From Bradyrhizobiaceae bacterium (GTDB lineage: Bacteria > Pseudomonadota > Alphaproteobacteria > Rhizobiales > Xanthobacteraceae): a DNA stretch of 64,000 nt. The notes beneath the pieces were generated by a model, which had not been told where the DNA came from, searched no databases, and saw nothing but the letters and a program-made list of their open reading frames with translations. This document shows positions 10,001-18,952 of the stretch, in pieces. Every line of letters begins with the position of its first letter. The first letter of the stretch is position 1. The stretch spans positions 238,909 to 302,908 of the forward strand of contig RXJJ01000002.1 in NCBI GenBank assembly GCA_003963145.1, written 5' to 3'. Both the position numbers and the translations under genes were made by a program.

Positions 10001-10113
10001 GGCACGCTGGCGACGGGCAGATTCACATAAGCGACCGCGCCGATCAGAAACAGGCCGATGCCAAGCAGCGTGGTGCCGACCGGCCTTCGGATGAAGGGTT
10101 CGGATAACGACAT
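7009..10113 (-). CDS. Multidrug efflux RND transporter permease (MdtC-like)
   Basis: The 1034-residue inner-membrane pump is of the HAE1 type. It starts with MSLSEPFIRRPVGTTLLG, has the proton-relay pair in SIGFVVDDAIVMIENMYRN (TM4), and the TM10 Lys in GIVKKNGIMIVDFAL. It exports toxic compounds from the periplasm or inner membrane at the expense of protons through an adaptor and an outer-membrane channel. Its ATG overlaps the TAA stop of the preceding pump by one base (TAATG), implying translational coupling. In E. coli, MdtB and MdtC form a mixed trimer; the same is likely here. Confidence 0.93.
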   Translation of the reverse strand: MSLSEPFIRRPVGTTLLGIGLFLIGAVAYVNLPVASVPNVDFPAIFVSASRPGADPSVMAATVAAPLERRLGEISGVNQITSTSSLGSTNIQLQFEIGRNIDKAARDVQAAINAAQADLPTDLPTQPTFRKANPSAAPVFIIALTSNTMSSSAVYDVADTIVAQRLAQVPGVGEVTVSGADQPAVRVQLNPVLLANAGLSTDSVRTAIVNANAIGPVGTFDGARQSETLGLNPQMRTAAEFKDLVLAGSDGNFMRLSDVATVIDATRSSRSIAWFNKQPAVLLQITKQADANVIDTVDRIKTLLPQLKQWIPAAVTISTLTDRTGTIRASVDDMQWTLAATCVLVMLVVFVFLRRAVPTIAAGISVPLALAGTCAGMWAAGFSIDNLSLMALAISIGFVVDDAIVMIENMYRNLEHGLSPYRAALEGAKQIGFTVFSISVSLVAAFTPLIFMEGIVGRLLREFSLTLVFAIAVSTLVSLTITPMICAHYIKGVTSANETWLDRAVEGFLSRVLKFYERTLRIVLRFPITTVIVFFATIALTVVLYAKMPKGYFPTDDSGFIFGSTRASADTSFQSMKVLQERVADTVMADPAVAGIGSILGGSGGPGGGGANRGTMFISLKPPEEREGLSTVLVIDRLRRELGKIPGIRLFMVAAQDIRSGGRQSDSDYQYTLSSADLGLLQKWAPIVRRRMESVEGITDISSDSDDAGLQLNLAIDRDKASSLGVEVQDIDNALNNAFSQRQISYIYTQRNQYQVVLEVDPKLQTDPSQLAHIYVNGTNGQVPLLGLVKITRGLAPLAVRHTGSFPSTTISFNLLPNVPLETATGNIQRAVAELHMPEGIRGYFEGNAADSQKTAGHMPLLILGALVAVYIVLGILYESLAHPLTIISTLPSAGLGALLALLIVGMPLTVIAFVGVILLIGIVKKNGIMIVDFALEGERHRGLSSEESIFEACLARFRPILMTTMAALLAAVPLVVASGPGTELRRPLGVTIIGGLLVSQILTLYTTPVIYLLIDRLRGRESRDPVPQASPAE

Positions 10114-13100
10114 TACTGAACGCCTTCGGTCGCACCCGCTATCGGCGGAGACGGATCGCCCGCCGGCGGCACGGCCTTCTCGAGGCGGCGATTGATGCGA
10201 TCAAGCGCGAGATAGATCACCGGCGTCGTGTAAAGCGTCAGGACCTGCGAGACGAGCAGGCCGCCGATAATCGATATGCCGAGCGGAAAACGCAGTTCGG
10301 CGCCGGTGCCGCTCTCGATCGCCAGCGGCAGCGCACCGAACAGCGCCGCCAGCGTCGTCATCATGATGGGCCGGAAGCGCAGCAGACACGCCTGTACGAT
10401 GGCGTCATACGCTGTCATGCCCTGATGGCGCTCGGCCTCCAGCGCGAAATCGATCATCATGATCGCGTTCTTCTTGACGATGCCCATCAGCAGAATAATG
10501 CCGATCAGGCCGATCACCGACAGATCCTGGCCGAACAGCATCAGCGCGAGAATCGCGCCGACACCCGCCGAGGGCAGCGTCGAAAGGATGGTGATGGGAT
10601 GAATATAGCTCTCATAGAGCACGCCAAGGACGATATAGATCGTCACGACGGCGGCGAGGATCAGCCAGGGCTGTCCCGACAGAGATCGGGCGAACTCCGC
10701 CGCATCGCCCGAATAGATGCCGGTAATGTCGCTCGGCATGCCGATGTCTTTTTCTGTCCGCCTCAGCGCGTTCACGGCATCGCCGAGCGCGACGCCCGGC
10801 GCGAGATTGAAGCTGAGCGACACGGCCGGAAACTGCGCCTGATGCGAGATCGCCAGCGGCGCCGTGGTGCGCACCAGCGTGGCAATGGCCGAGATCGGCA
10901 CCTGAATGGTCCCCGCCCCCGCGGTCGCATTTGCCGCGCCGGGCACGTAGAGCCTTGAAAGGATGTTCGGATCGCTCTGGTCGTCGGGCTTTGCTTCCAG
11001 CACCACGCGATACTGATTGGCCTGACCGTAGATCGTCGAAACCTGACGCTGGCTGAACGCATCGTTCAGCGTATCGTTGACCGCCTGAAGGTTGACGCCA
11101 AGCTGGCCGGCGCGCTGCCGGTCAACGTCGAGCGCAGCGCGCAAACCGCCCTCCTGCCCTTCCGACGACACATCGCGAAACAGCGGATTGCGCCGCAGCG
11201 CATTGACCAGTTTTTCCGACCATTTTGCGACTTCGTCCGCATTGGTCGCGGTCAGCGTGTATTGATATTGCGAGCGGCTGGAGCGCGTGCTGATCTGGAT
11301 ATCCTGCACCGGCTGGAAATAAACCGTCATCCCCGGAATGGCCGCGACCTTTTCCTTGAGCCGGTTGACCACCGCCGTGACGCCGGATTTGCGCTGGTCG
11401 CGCGGAAGAAGGTTGATCACGATGCGTCCGACATTCGGCGTCGGGTTGACCGAGCCGGCGCCGATCAGGGAGACGACGCCGGAGACATCCGGATCGGACT
11501 TGATGGCGTTCGCCACCTCGATCTGACGGTTACCCATTTCCGCGAAAGACACATCCTGTCCCGCTTCGGTCACGGCGACAATCGAGCCGGTGTCCTGCAG
11601 CGGCAGGAAGCCCTTCGGCGCGACAACATAAAGGATCAGGGTTGCGGCCACGGTCGCGAACGTGACCAGAAGCGTCAGCCGCTGGTGTTTCAGCACGACA
11701 AGCAGGGTACGGTGATAGAAATCGACCATGCGGTCGATGAAATTGCTCACGGCCAGAAGACCGGGGATCTGGAATTCCTCATGGTGCCGCTTGAGCAGGC
11801 GCGAACACATCATCGGCGTCAGCGTCAGCGAAACCACGGCCGAGGTGATCACCGCGATGGTCAGCGTCAAAGCGAATTCGCGGAACATGCGGCCTACAAG
11901 ACCGGACATGAACAGCAGCGGAATGAACACCGCGATCAGCGATACGGTCAGCGAAATAACGGTGAACCCGATTTCGCGCGCGCCGCGCAGCGCCGCCTCC
12001 ATCGCGGTCTCGCCATTCTCCATATGACGCACGATATTCTCGATCATCACGATGGCGTCGTCCACGACGAAGCCGGTGCCGATGGTCAGCGCCATCAGCG
12101 ACAGATTGTCGAGGCTGAAGCCCGCGAACCACATGATGCCGAAGCTCGTGATCAGCGACAGCGGCAGCGCCACGCCCGCGATGATGGTCGCACGGATCGA
12201 ACGCAGGAACAGAAGCACCACCAGCGTCACCAGAATGACGCTGAGCACCAGGGTGAACTGCACGTCGCGGACCGAGGCGCGAATGGTGACGGTGCGGTCG
12301 CTGACCACGGTGAGCTTGACAGCCGCCGGAACGGCAGCCTGCAGCCGCGGAATTTCCGCGCGGATCTGCTGTACCACGTCGATGACGTTGGCGCCCGGCT
12401 GGCGCTGGATGTCGATGATGACGGCGGGCTTGCCCTGATACCAGCCGCCTGTCTTGTCGTTCTCGAGGCCGTCGACGATGTCGGCGAGATCGCCGATGGT
12501 GACGGGTCCGTTGTTGCGATAGGCAACGATGACCGACCTGTAAGCGTCGGCGGTCGAAATCTGGTCGTTGGCGGCGATGGTATAGGCCTGCTGGCTGCCG
12601 TCGAGCGACCCCTTCGGGCCATTGACGTTGGCGGCGGCGATGGCGCTGCGCAGATCCTCCATGCCGATGCCGTAGGCGGCCAGCCGCGCCAGATCGGCCT
12701 GCACACGCACGGCGGGCTTCAAACCGCCCTGCACCGAGACACGGCCGACGCCGCTGATCTGCGCAAGACGCTGCGCCATGAAGGTGTCGGCGAGATCGGC
12801 CATGTCGCGGATCGGCACGGCGTCCGACGTCAGCGCCAGCGTCATCACGGGCGCGTCGGCCGGGTTCACCTTGTTGTAGACCGGCGGATACGGAAGGTTC
12901 TTGGGCAGCGTGCCTGCCGCCGCGTTGATGGCCGCCTGCACGTCCTGCGTCGCGCCGTCGATATCGCGGTTCAGATCGAACTGCAGGGAAATCTGGCTGA
13001 CGCCGTAGGAACTGGTCGACGTCATCAACGCCAGCGAGGGTATCTGGCCGAGCTGGCGCTCCAGCGGCGCTGTCAGAAGCGAGGCGGCGACATCGGGGCT

Positions 13101-13265
13101 CGCGCCCGGGAGCTGCGTCGTCACCTGAACGGTGGGAAAATCGACCTGCGGCAAGGCAGAGACGGGCAGCGCCCAATAGCCGAGCCCACCGCCGATCAGA
13201 AGGGCGACGCCCAGAAGCGATGTCGCGATCGGGCGGCGGATGAATGGTTCGGAAACGCTGCTCAT
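10113..13265 (-). CDS. Multidrug efflux RND transporter permease (MdtB-like)
   Basis: The 1050-residue RND pump starts MSSVSEPFIRRPIATSLLG. The proton-relay Asp pair is present in GTGFVVDDAIVMIENIVRH, as is the TM10 Lys in GIVKKNAIMMIDFAL. It lies 23 bases after the adaptor gene and one-base overlaps the second pump gene. Position as the first of two tandem pumps, with an adaptor before it, matches the mdtABC layout. The C-terminal tail past TM12 is short and Pro-rich. Confidence 0.93.
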   Translation of the reverse strand: MSSVSEPFIRRPIATSLLGVALLIGGGLGYWALPVSALPQVDFPTVQVTTQLPGASPDVAASLLTAPLERQLGQIPSLALMTSTSSYGVSQISLQFDLNRDIDGATQDVQAAINAAAGTLPKNLPYPPVYNKVNPADAPVMTLALTSDAVPIRDMADLADTFMAQRLAQISGVGRVSVQGGLKPAVRVQADLARLAAYGIGMEDLRSAIAAANVNGPKGSLDGSQQAYTIAANDQISTADAYRSVIVAYRNNGPVTIGDLADIVDGLENDKTGGWYQGKPAVIIDIQRQPGANVIDVVQQIRAEIPRLQAAVPAAVKLTVVSDRTVTIRASVRDVQFTLVLSVILVTLVVLLFLRSIRATIIAGVALPLSLITSFGIMWFAGFSLDNLSLMALTIGTGFVVDDAIVMIENIVRHMENGETAMEAALRGAREIGFTVISLTVSLIAVFIPLLFMSGLVGRMFREFALTLTIAVITSAVVSLTLTPMMCSRLLKRHHEEFQIPGLLAVSNFIDRMVDFYHRTLLVVLKHQRLTLLVTFATVAATLILYVVAPKGFLPLQDTGSIVAVTEAGQDVSFAEMGNRQIEVANAIKSDPDVSGVVSLIGAGSVNPTPNVGRIVINLLPRDQRKSGVTAVVNRLKEKVAAIPGMTVYFQPVQDIQISTRSSRSQYQYTLTATNADEVAKWSEKLVNALRRNPLFRDVSSEGQEGGLRAALDVDRQRAGQLGVNLQAVNDTLNDAFSQRQVSTIYGQANQYRVVLEAKPDDQSDPNILSRLYVPGAANATAGAGTIQVPISAIATLVRTTAPLAISHQAQFPAVSLSFNLAPGVALGDAVNALRRTEKDIGMPSDITGIYSGDAAEFARSLSGQPWLILAAVVTIYIVLGVLYESYIHPITILSTLPSAGVGAILALMLFGQDLSVIGLIGIILLMGIVKKNAIMMIDFALEAERHQGMTAYDAIVQACLLRFRPIMMTTLAALFGALPLAIESGTGAELRFPLGISIIGGLLVSQVLTLYTTPVIYLALDRINRRLEKAVPPAGDPSPPIAGATEGVQ

Positions 13266-13288
13266 CGACCCGTGGTCATGCCTGTGAT

Positions 13289-14548
13289 TTACGGCCGTTG
13301 TCTGTTGCCGCCGCCCTTTTGCTGACGCTTGCGCGGCGCCAGATCCTGTTCCGGCGTGACGTCCTTGCCGACGCTGACTTTCGCGCCGTCCGACAGATTG
13401 GCGAATCCGGTGGTGACGACACGATCGCTCGGACTGATGCCGGCGATCACCGCGTAATTCTCGTTCTGCTGCGTGACGGTGACGGGTTTTGCCGTCACGA
13501 TATCGTCTGCGCCGATCACATAGCTGAAGGTGCCCGCAGGGCCGCGCTGCACGGCGGATGTCGGCACCACGATCACCTGATCGAGCGTGTCGACCTTCAC
13601 GCGCACATTGACGAATTGACCCGGCCAGAGCTTGTACTGGGAATTGGGAAACTCCGCTTTCAGCCGGACGGTGCCGGTGGTCGGATCGATCTGGTTGTCG
13701 ACGCTCTGCAACAGGCCGCTGTCGACCACGGTCTGGCCGTCTTCCGCGAATACATCGACCGGAAGCTTGCCCTTCGCCTGTGCCATGTTCACGCGCACGA
13801 TTTCCTGCTGCGGCAGGCTGAACTGTACCGAAATCGGCTGAAGCTGGGTGATAACGACGACGCCGGTGGTGTCGCTGGCATGGACGATATTGCCGGCATC
13901 GACCTGACGAAGGCCGGTGCGCCCGGCCAGTGGCGCGACGATCTTGGTATAGCCGAGCGTCGCGGCAGCGTTGTCGATCGCGGCTTGATCGGATTTCACC
14001 TGCGCTTCGAGTTGCGCGACCAGCGCCTTCTGCGTGTCGGCCTGCTGCGCCGAGCCCGCTCTTGCCGTGGCCAGCTGCTGGTAACGGACGAGATCGATCC
14101 TGGCGTTGGCGAGCTGCGCCTCGTCCTGCGCCTTCTTGGCGACGGCCTGATCGTACTGCGCCTGATAGATCACCGGATCGATTTCGGCGAGCACGTCACC
14201 CGCCTTCACATCCTGTCCCTCGACGAAATTCACCTTCAGCAATTTGCCATCAACCTGCGCGCGGACCGTAACGGTGTTAAGTGCGCGCACCGTTCCGATG
14301 CCATCGAGATAGACCGGTACGTCCTGCACGCGCGGCATGGCGGCCAGCACCGGCACCGCCAGATCCGGGCGGACACGTCCCGCATTGTTCGAAGGCCAGA
14401 ACCACGACCAGGCGAGATAGCCAAGTATGCCGGCAAGAACGAGACCAAGGATCGCGGAAACATTCCGGCGTCTCACGCCCGATGCCACGCGGACGACGCT
14501 TTCGCCCGCGGCCTTCGCCTTCTCGCTCAGATCGGGCTTAAAGAGCAT
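13289..14548 (-). CDS. Efflux RND periplasmic adaptor subunit (MdtA-like)
   Basis: The 419-residue membrane-fusion protein has one N-terminal membrane anchor (ILGLVLAGILGYLAWSWFW, about 32-50) and no lipobox. Next come a lipoyl-type half (TVRAQVDGKLLKVNFVEGQDVKAGDVLAEID), an alpha-helical hairpin rich in Ala/Gln/Lys, the second lipoyl half (TLGYTKIVAPLAGRTGLRQVDAGN), then beta-barrel and membrane-proximal domains. The end is basic and Gln-rich (RKRQQKGGGNRQRP). It bridges the RND pumps and the outer-membrane channel. Its start overlaps the end of the outer-membrane factor gene by 11 bases. Confidence 0.92.
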   Translation of the reverse strand: MLFKPDLSEKAKAAGESVVRVASGVRRRNVSAILGLVLAGILGYLAWSWFWPSNNAGRVRPDLAVPVLAAMPRVQDVPVYLDGIGTVRALNTVTVRAQVDGKLLKVNFVEGQDVKAGDVLAEIDPVIYQAQYDQAVAKKAQDEAQLANARIDLVRYQQLATARAGSAQQADTQKALVAQLEAQVKSDQAAIDNAAATLGYTKIVAPLAGRTGLRQVDAGNIVHASDTTGVVVITQLQPISVQFSLPQQEIVRVNMAQAKGKLPVDVFAEDGQTVVDSGLLQSVDNQIDPTTGTVRLKAEFPNSQYKLWPGQFVNVRVKVDTLDQVIVVPTSAVQRGPAGTFSYVIGADDIVTAKPVTVTQQNENYAVIAGISPSDRVVTTGFANLSDGAKVSVGKDVTPEQDLAPRKRQQKGGGNRQRP

Positions 14549-16040
14549 CGGCCGGCCCTTCTCCGTTCACCGTTTTCGGCATCCAACCGCCTCCGAGAGC
14601 CTGATACAGGCTCACATAGGATTGCAGCCAGGCCATCTGGGCCTGCGACAGCGCATCCTCAGCCTGAAATAACGTCAACTGTGTGTTTAGCAAAGTCACG
14701 ATGTCTATAGTGCCGATGGTGAGCTGCCGTTCGGACAGGTCAAAAGCTCGGCGTGACGACCTGAGCACGATTCGCTGCAATCGTAACTTTTCCGCCGTCT
14801 GCTTGATCGACACCAGCGCGTTATCGACGTCGGCGAAGGCCGAAATCACGGTCTTGCGATAGGTTTGCAGCAGTTCATCCTGCTGCGCCCTGGTCAGATC
14901 GAAATTCGCCTGAATGGCCCCGCCGTCGAAGATCGGCTGGGTCAGCCCCACCGCGGCGTTGTAGAACATCGACTGTGGCGTGAACAACGCAGCCAGCGCC
15001 ACGCTCTGGTAGCCGCCCTGACCGGTGAGCTGGATGGTGGGAAAGAACTGCGCGCGCGCGCTGCCGACATTCGCGGTCGCGGCGGCCAGCTGCTGCTCCT
15101 GACGGCGGATATCGGGGCGCTGCGTCAGCAATTCCGATGGCAGTCCCGGCGTGATGCGCGGCGCGGAAATGCTGTTCAGCGTGCCGCCCGCGATGTTCAC
15201 GGCCTCGGGCGGCCTCGCCACCAGCGTCGCCAGAATATTCTGCTGCTGCGCCAGCGTCTGGCGTAGCGGCGGAACGGCGGCGCGTTGATTTGCAAGCACG
15301 GTCTCCTGCTGCGACAGATCGAGGTCCGAACTCGTACCCGCGGTTACGCGCGCCTTGATGGCGTCATAGATGCGCTGGGCGGCTGCGATGTTGCGGGCCG
15401 CCGTGGCAAGGCGATCCTGCGTGGCGAGCACCTCGAAATAAGCGTTGGCAACGCTTGCGTAGGTCGTCAGAGCGATGGTGTCGCGATCGAAACGGTTGGC
15501 GTTGGCCGTGGATTCAGCGGCGAGCAGCGCGTCGCGGTTCTTGCCCCAGAAGTCGATCTCGTAGCTGGCGCTCAGCGATGCCACGAACGTATTGTGATCG
15601 GCACGACTGGCATTTGTTGTCGTGCCGCCCGAGGTCACCGTACCGCCGCCGCTCGATGCTGATTTGGACCGGGTTGCCGATGCGCCGCCGCTGACGAGCG
15701 GCAACAGCGCCGAGCCGGCCGTCCGCGCCTGCGCATCGGCCTGCAGAATCCGCGCGGTCGCCGCCGCGATATCGAGATTTACGGTCTGGGCTTCTTCCAT
15801 AAGCACGTTCAACTCGCGTGATTTGAAAGCGCGCCACCAGTCCAGCGCCGGCGGGGCATCCTCGCGCCTCGCATGATCTTCCTTGTAGGCCCCCGGCACG
15901 TCTAATGCCGGGTCAGGAATATCGGTTGTCAAAAGACAGCCGGATGACGATGCCAAAACCGCCATCATCAGTCCGAGCCGCATCGCATGCGCAAGCCTCG
16001 GACGAACCCCACGCCGGAACTGATTCCTGAACATAAACAA
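14538..16040 (-). CDS. Outer-membrane efflux factor, NodT/OprM family
   Basis: The 500-residue protein has an N-terminal signal and a likely lipobox ending SSSGC near residue 35, so it is probably a lipoprotein. Two outer-membrane-factor repeats are visible, including PALDWWRAFKSRELNVLMEEA, the TYASVANAYFEVLATQDRLA segment, GLPSELLTQRPDIRRQEQQLAAATANVGSARAQFFP split across two motifs, and the family end SLYQALGGGW. It forms the trimeric exit duct for the RND pumps encoded downstream. It is first in the operon; no regulator gene adjoins it. Confidence 0.92.
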   Translation of the reverse strand: MFMFRNQFRRGVRPRLAHAMRLGLMMAVLASSSGCLLTTDIPDPALDVPGAYKEDHARREDAPPALDWWRAFKSRELNVLMEEAQTVNLDIAAATARILQADAQARTAGSALLPLVSGGASATRSKSASSGGGTVTSGGTTTNASRADHNTFVASLSASYEIDFWGKNRDALLAAESTANANRFDRDTIALTTYASVANAYFEVLATQDRLATAARNIAAAQRIYDAIKARVTAGTSSDLDLSQQETVLANQRAAVPPLRQTLAQQQNILATLVARPPEAVNIAGGTLNSISAPRITPGLPSELLTQRPDIRRQEQQLAAATANVGSARAQFFPTIQLTGQGGYQSVALAALFTPQSMFYNAAVGLTQPIFDGGAIQANFDLTRAQQDELLQTYRKTVISAFADVDNALVSIKQTAEKLRLQRIVLRSSRRAFDLSERQLTIGTIDIVTLLNTQLTLFQAEDALSQAQMAWLQSYVSLYQALGGGWMPKTVNGEGPADAL

Positions 16041-16543
16041 CAGCTGAGCGTTTCCCTGCCGACCCCGCGAGATTGTAGCTTCCGCCTCATGCGGCGGACA
16101 GTGACCGGCGACAACACAAAGGTGGGAAACTCGGCTGAAGCACGTCGAATTTACAAGATTTGATCCGGAATCGTTCTGAATTGGCCCCTTGCGAATGAAA
16201 CCGGAGCCGAATCATCGCGGATTTATAGCGGCGCGCCGGCCTTTTTGACCTGCCGAGCCGAGCCAGGGGAGTCACACATCCGTGACATGAGCGCCGTGGT
16301 GAGTGTGACTGGGATGAGTGTGATTGCCATGCCGCCCGCGAAATTCTCGCCGTTCATTTTGCAGTGCATTGGCGACGCGCCAATCGGCGGGACTTCAGGA
16401 TCGCGACCCAGGGTCTTGCGCCCGCCGTTCAAAGACGCAAAGTTTGCTCATCTGATACAGATCAATAGAATTTAACCCGAGCGGATTACGATTGACGATT
16501 TGATGGCGGGTTGAGTCCGAAGATGCCTTGGGGGACATGCATC
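16041..16543. other. 503-base divergent control region between the efflux operon and cfa
   Basis: No convincing gene was found. Short frames exist on both strands but lack ribosome sites and recognisable composition. The region should hold the promoters of the efflux operon (leftward) and of the cyclopropane synthase (rightward). It contains a close repeat of GAGTGTGA (16301-16308 and 16316-16323) and an FNR/FixK-like box at 16452-16465. Confidence 0.6.
16452..16465. promoter_or_regulatory. Candidate FNR/FixK-type box upstream of cfa
   Basis: The palindromic site CTGATACAGATCAA matches the TTGAT-N4-ATCAA consensus of FNR/FixK regulators at 9 of 10 specified positions (read on the minus strand, TTGAT-CTGT-ATCAG). 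It lies about 80 bases before the cfa start, a usable activator position. Sequence match only. Confidence 0.4.
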
Positions 16544-17773
16544 ATGCCTGACGTTACTCTCCTGACGCCCGACAACATCGACAGCACCTTGCGGAATGTG
16601 CCGCGCATGGTGCGCATCGCCTTGCGTTTCGCATCGAGGCTGCGGCGCGGCAGCCTCGATGTCATGCTGCCCGATGGCCGCAAACTGCGGTGTCAGGGCG
16701 CCGAACCGGGACCGGCAGCGGCCATGACCATCCACAGTTACGGATTTGCGTGGCGCTTTCTCAATGGCGGCGACATCGGCATCGCGGAAGGCTATCTGCG
16801 CCGCGAATGGGATACGCCGGACCTGACGAAGTTTCTTTATCTGTTCTGCGTCAATCACGAAATGATCCAGACGCTGCTCGGCGACAAGCCGGTGATGCGC
16901 CTGATCCAGCGCATGAGGCACTGGTTCAACCGCAATACCAAACGGCAGGCGCGCAGGAATATCTACGCCCATTACGATATCGGCAACGCGTTCTATTCGG
17001 CATGGCTCGATCCTTCGATGACTTATTCCTCGGCGCTGTTCGAGGATGACGCGCGCGATCTTACCGCGGCGCAGGCCAACAAATATCGGCGCCTTGCCGA
17101 GGCCATCAATCTGCAGCCGGAGCAAAAAGTCCTGGAGATCGGCTGCGGCTGGGGCGGGTTCGCCGAGTTCGCGGCGAAGACCTACGGCGCGCGGGTGGTC
17201 GGTCTCACCATCAGCGCCGAACAGCGCGATTTCGCGCGCAAGCGCATTCATGAGGCCGGGCTGTCGGACAAGGTCGAAATCCGTTTTCAGGACTACCGTG
17301 ACGAGCGCGATCAGTACGACCGTATTGCCTCGATCGAAATGATCGAAGCGGTCGGTGAGGAATTCTGGCCGCAATATTTCCGCCAGCTCCGTGATCGCCT
17401 CAGGCCCGGCGGTCTTGCCGGCATCCAGGCGATCACCATTCAGGACCGGTTTTTCCAGAACTACCGGCGCGAGGTCGATTTCATCCAGCGTTATGTTTTT
17501 CCGGGCGGCATGCTGCCCTCGCCCGACATTCTCAAATCGCTCGGCGACAGGTTCGGCGTGCCGGTGATCCGCGAGCGGATTTTCGGGCTGGACTACGCCA
17601 GAACCCTGGCATCATGGCGCGACAATTTCCGCGCCGCATGGCCGAATCTGACGCCGCTCGGATTCGACGAGCGGTTCCGGCGGTTGTGGGAATACTATCT
17701 GGCCTACTGCGAAGCCGGGTTTCTGTCTGGCAATATCGACGTGCGGCAGGTCATTTTCGCCAGGACGGCTTAG
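16544..17773 (+). CDS. cfa: Cyclopropane-fatty-acyl-phospholipid synthase
   Basis: The 409-residue enzyme methylates double bonds of membrane lipid acyl chains using S-adenosylmethionine. An N-terminal SCP2-like part precedes HYDIGNAFYSAWLDPSMTYS, the SAM-binding loop VLEIGCGWGGFAEFA, and the catalytic-region pattern RIASIEMIEAVGEEFWPQYF, then FIQRYVFPGGMLPS, all diagnostic of Cfa. ATG 16544 has GGGGGAC 8 bases upstream; ATG 16523 is in frame but has no site. The stop lies in a 12-base tandem duplication (GACGGCTTAGGC, about 17764-17787). Such lipids are usually made in stationary phase or under stress. Confidence 0.93.
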   Translation: MPDVTLLTPDNIDSTLRNVPRMVRIALRFASRLRRGSLDVMLPDGRKLRCQGAEPGPAAAMTIHSYGFAWRFLNGGDIGIAEGYLRREWDTPDLTKFLYLFCVNHEMIQTLLGDKPVMRLIQRMRHWFNRNTKRQARRNIYAHYDIGNAFYSAWLDPSMTYSSALFEDDARDLTAAQANKYRRLAEAINLQPEQKVLEIGCGWGGFAEFAAKTYGARVVGLTISAEQRDFARKRIHEAGLSDKVEIRFQDYRDERDQYDRIASIEMIEAVGEEFWPQYFRQLRDRLRPGGLAGIQAITIQDRFFQNYRREVDFIQRYVFPGGMLPSPDILKSLGDRFGVPVIRERIFGLDYARTLASWRDNFRAAWPNLTPLGFDERFRRLWEYYLAYCEAGFLSGNIDVRQVIFARTA

Positions 17774-17878
17774 GCGACGGCTTAGGCGAATGGCGTGACG
17801 GCCAGCGTATCCCACGCACTTGTGCGGGCGGCATCCGCAAATTAGGTTGAGGCCCCGTTCCTCACCTCTTGCGGTCCC

Positions 17879-18913
17879 ATGCTCATTCGAAACGACATCG
17901 TCGACGCCATCGGCAACACGCCTCTCATCAAGCTGCGCCGCGCGTCGCAGGAAACCGGCTGTACCATCCTCGGCAAGGCCGAGTTCATGAATCCGGGACA
18001 GTCAGTGAAGGATCGCGCGGGCAAGCAGATGATCCTGGAGGCCGAGAAGCGCGGCGATCTGAAACCCGGCGGCCTTGTGGTGGAAAGCACCGCTGGCAAT
18101 ACCGGCATCGGCCTCGCGCTTGTGGCCGCCGCACGCGGCTACCGCACCATCATCGTGATTCCCGAGACGCAAAGTCAGGAGAAGAAGGACGTGCTGCGCC
18201 TTTTCGGCGCGGAGCTGGTGGAAGTCCCGGCGCTGCCGTTCAGCAACCCGAACAATTATCAGCACGTCGGACGACGGCTCGCGGACGAATTGCGCAAAAC
18301 CGAAAAGAACGGCGTGCTGTTCGCCGACCAGTGGAACAACCTCGACAACCGCAAGGCGCATTACGTCTCCACGGGTCCGGAAATCTGGCAGCAGACGGAC
18401 GGCAAGGTGGACGGCTTCATCTGCTCGATCGGCAGCGGCGGCACCATTGCGGGCACCTCGATCTTCCTGCGCGAAAAGAAGAAGGACATCGTGATCGGCG
18501 TGGCCGATCCCCGCGGGGCCGCGATGTACAATTATTTCGACCACGGCGAGATGAAGGCGACCGAAGGCGGCTCTGTGACGGAAGGCATCGGGCTCGGCCG
18601 CCTTACCCCGATCATCGAGGATATCAAGGTCGACAAGGCCTATCTGATCGAGGACAGCGAAGCGGTGCCGGTCGTGTTCGATCTTTTGGAGCACGAGGGA
18701 ATCTGCCTCGGCGGCTCAAGCGGCGTCAATGTCGCGGGCGCGATCCGTCTGGCGAAAGACCTCGGACCCGGCCACACCATCGTGACCGTGCTATGCGACT
18801 ATGGCACGCGCTATCAGTCGAAGCTGTTCAACCCGGATTTCCTGCGTTCGAAGAACCTGCCGGTGCCGGCCTGGCTCGAGCGCAAGAGCGATATCAAGCC
18901 GCCATTCGTGTGA
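17879..18913 (+). CDS. cysK: Cysteine synthase A (O-acetylserine sulfhydrylase)
   Basis: The 344-residue PLP enzyme makes cysteine from O-acetylserine and sulfide. The Schiff-base Lys lies in NPGQSVKDRAGKQM (about residues 38-51), the substrate loop is ESTAGNTGIGLAL, and the PLP phosphate loop is SIGSGGTIAGTS. At 344 residues it is longer than the ~310-residue E. coli CysK, having a C-terminal extension ending LERKSDIKPPFV. A related activity (cystathionine beta-synthase type) cannot be wholly excluded. It converges with the aap operon, 39 bases away. Confidence 0.9.
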   Translation: MLIRNDIVDAIGNTPLIKLRRASQETGCTILGKAEFMNPGQSVKDRAGKQMILEAEKRGDLKPGGLVVESTAGNTGIGLALVAAARGYRTIIVIPETQSQEKKDVLRLFGAELVEVPALPFSNPNNYQHVGRRLADELRKTEKNGVLFADQWNNLDNRKAHYVSTGPEIWQQTDGKVDGFICSIGSGGTIAGTSIFLREKKKDIVIGVADPRGAAMYNYFDHGEMKATEGGSVTEGIGLGRLTPIIEDIKVDKAYLIEDSEAVPVVFDLLEHEGICLGGSSGVNVAGAIRLAKDLGPGHTIVTVLCDYGTRYQSKLFNPDFLRSKNLPVPAWLERKSDIKPPFV

Positions 18914-18952
18914 GGGCGAGACTCGCTCCCGCCAGACACCGCCAGTATCGTC

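Noticed and set aside
11262..13325. A 687-codon open frame on the plus strand
   Set aside because: It is antisense to the MdtB-like pump gene and has shadow composition.
16223..16475. Short frames on both strands in the efflux/cfa spacer
   Set aside because: No ribosome sites and no recognisable sequence.
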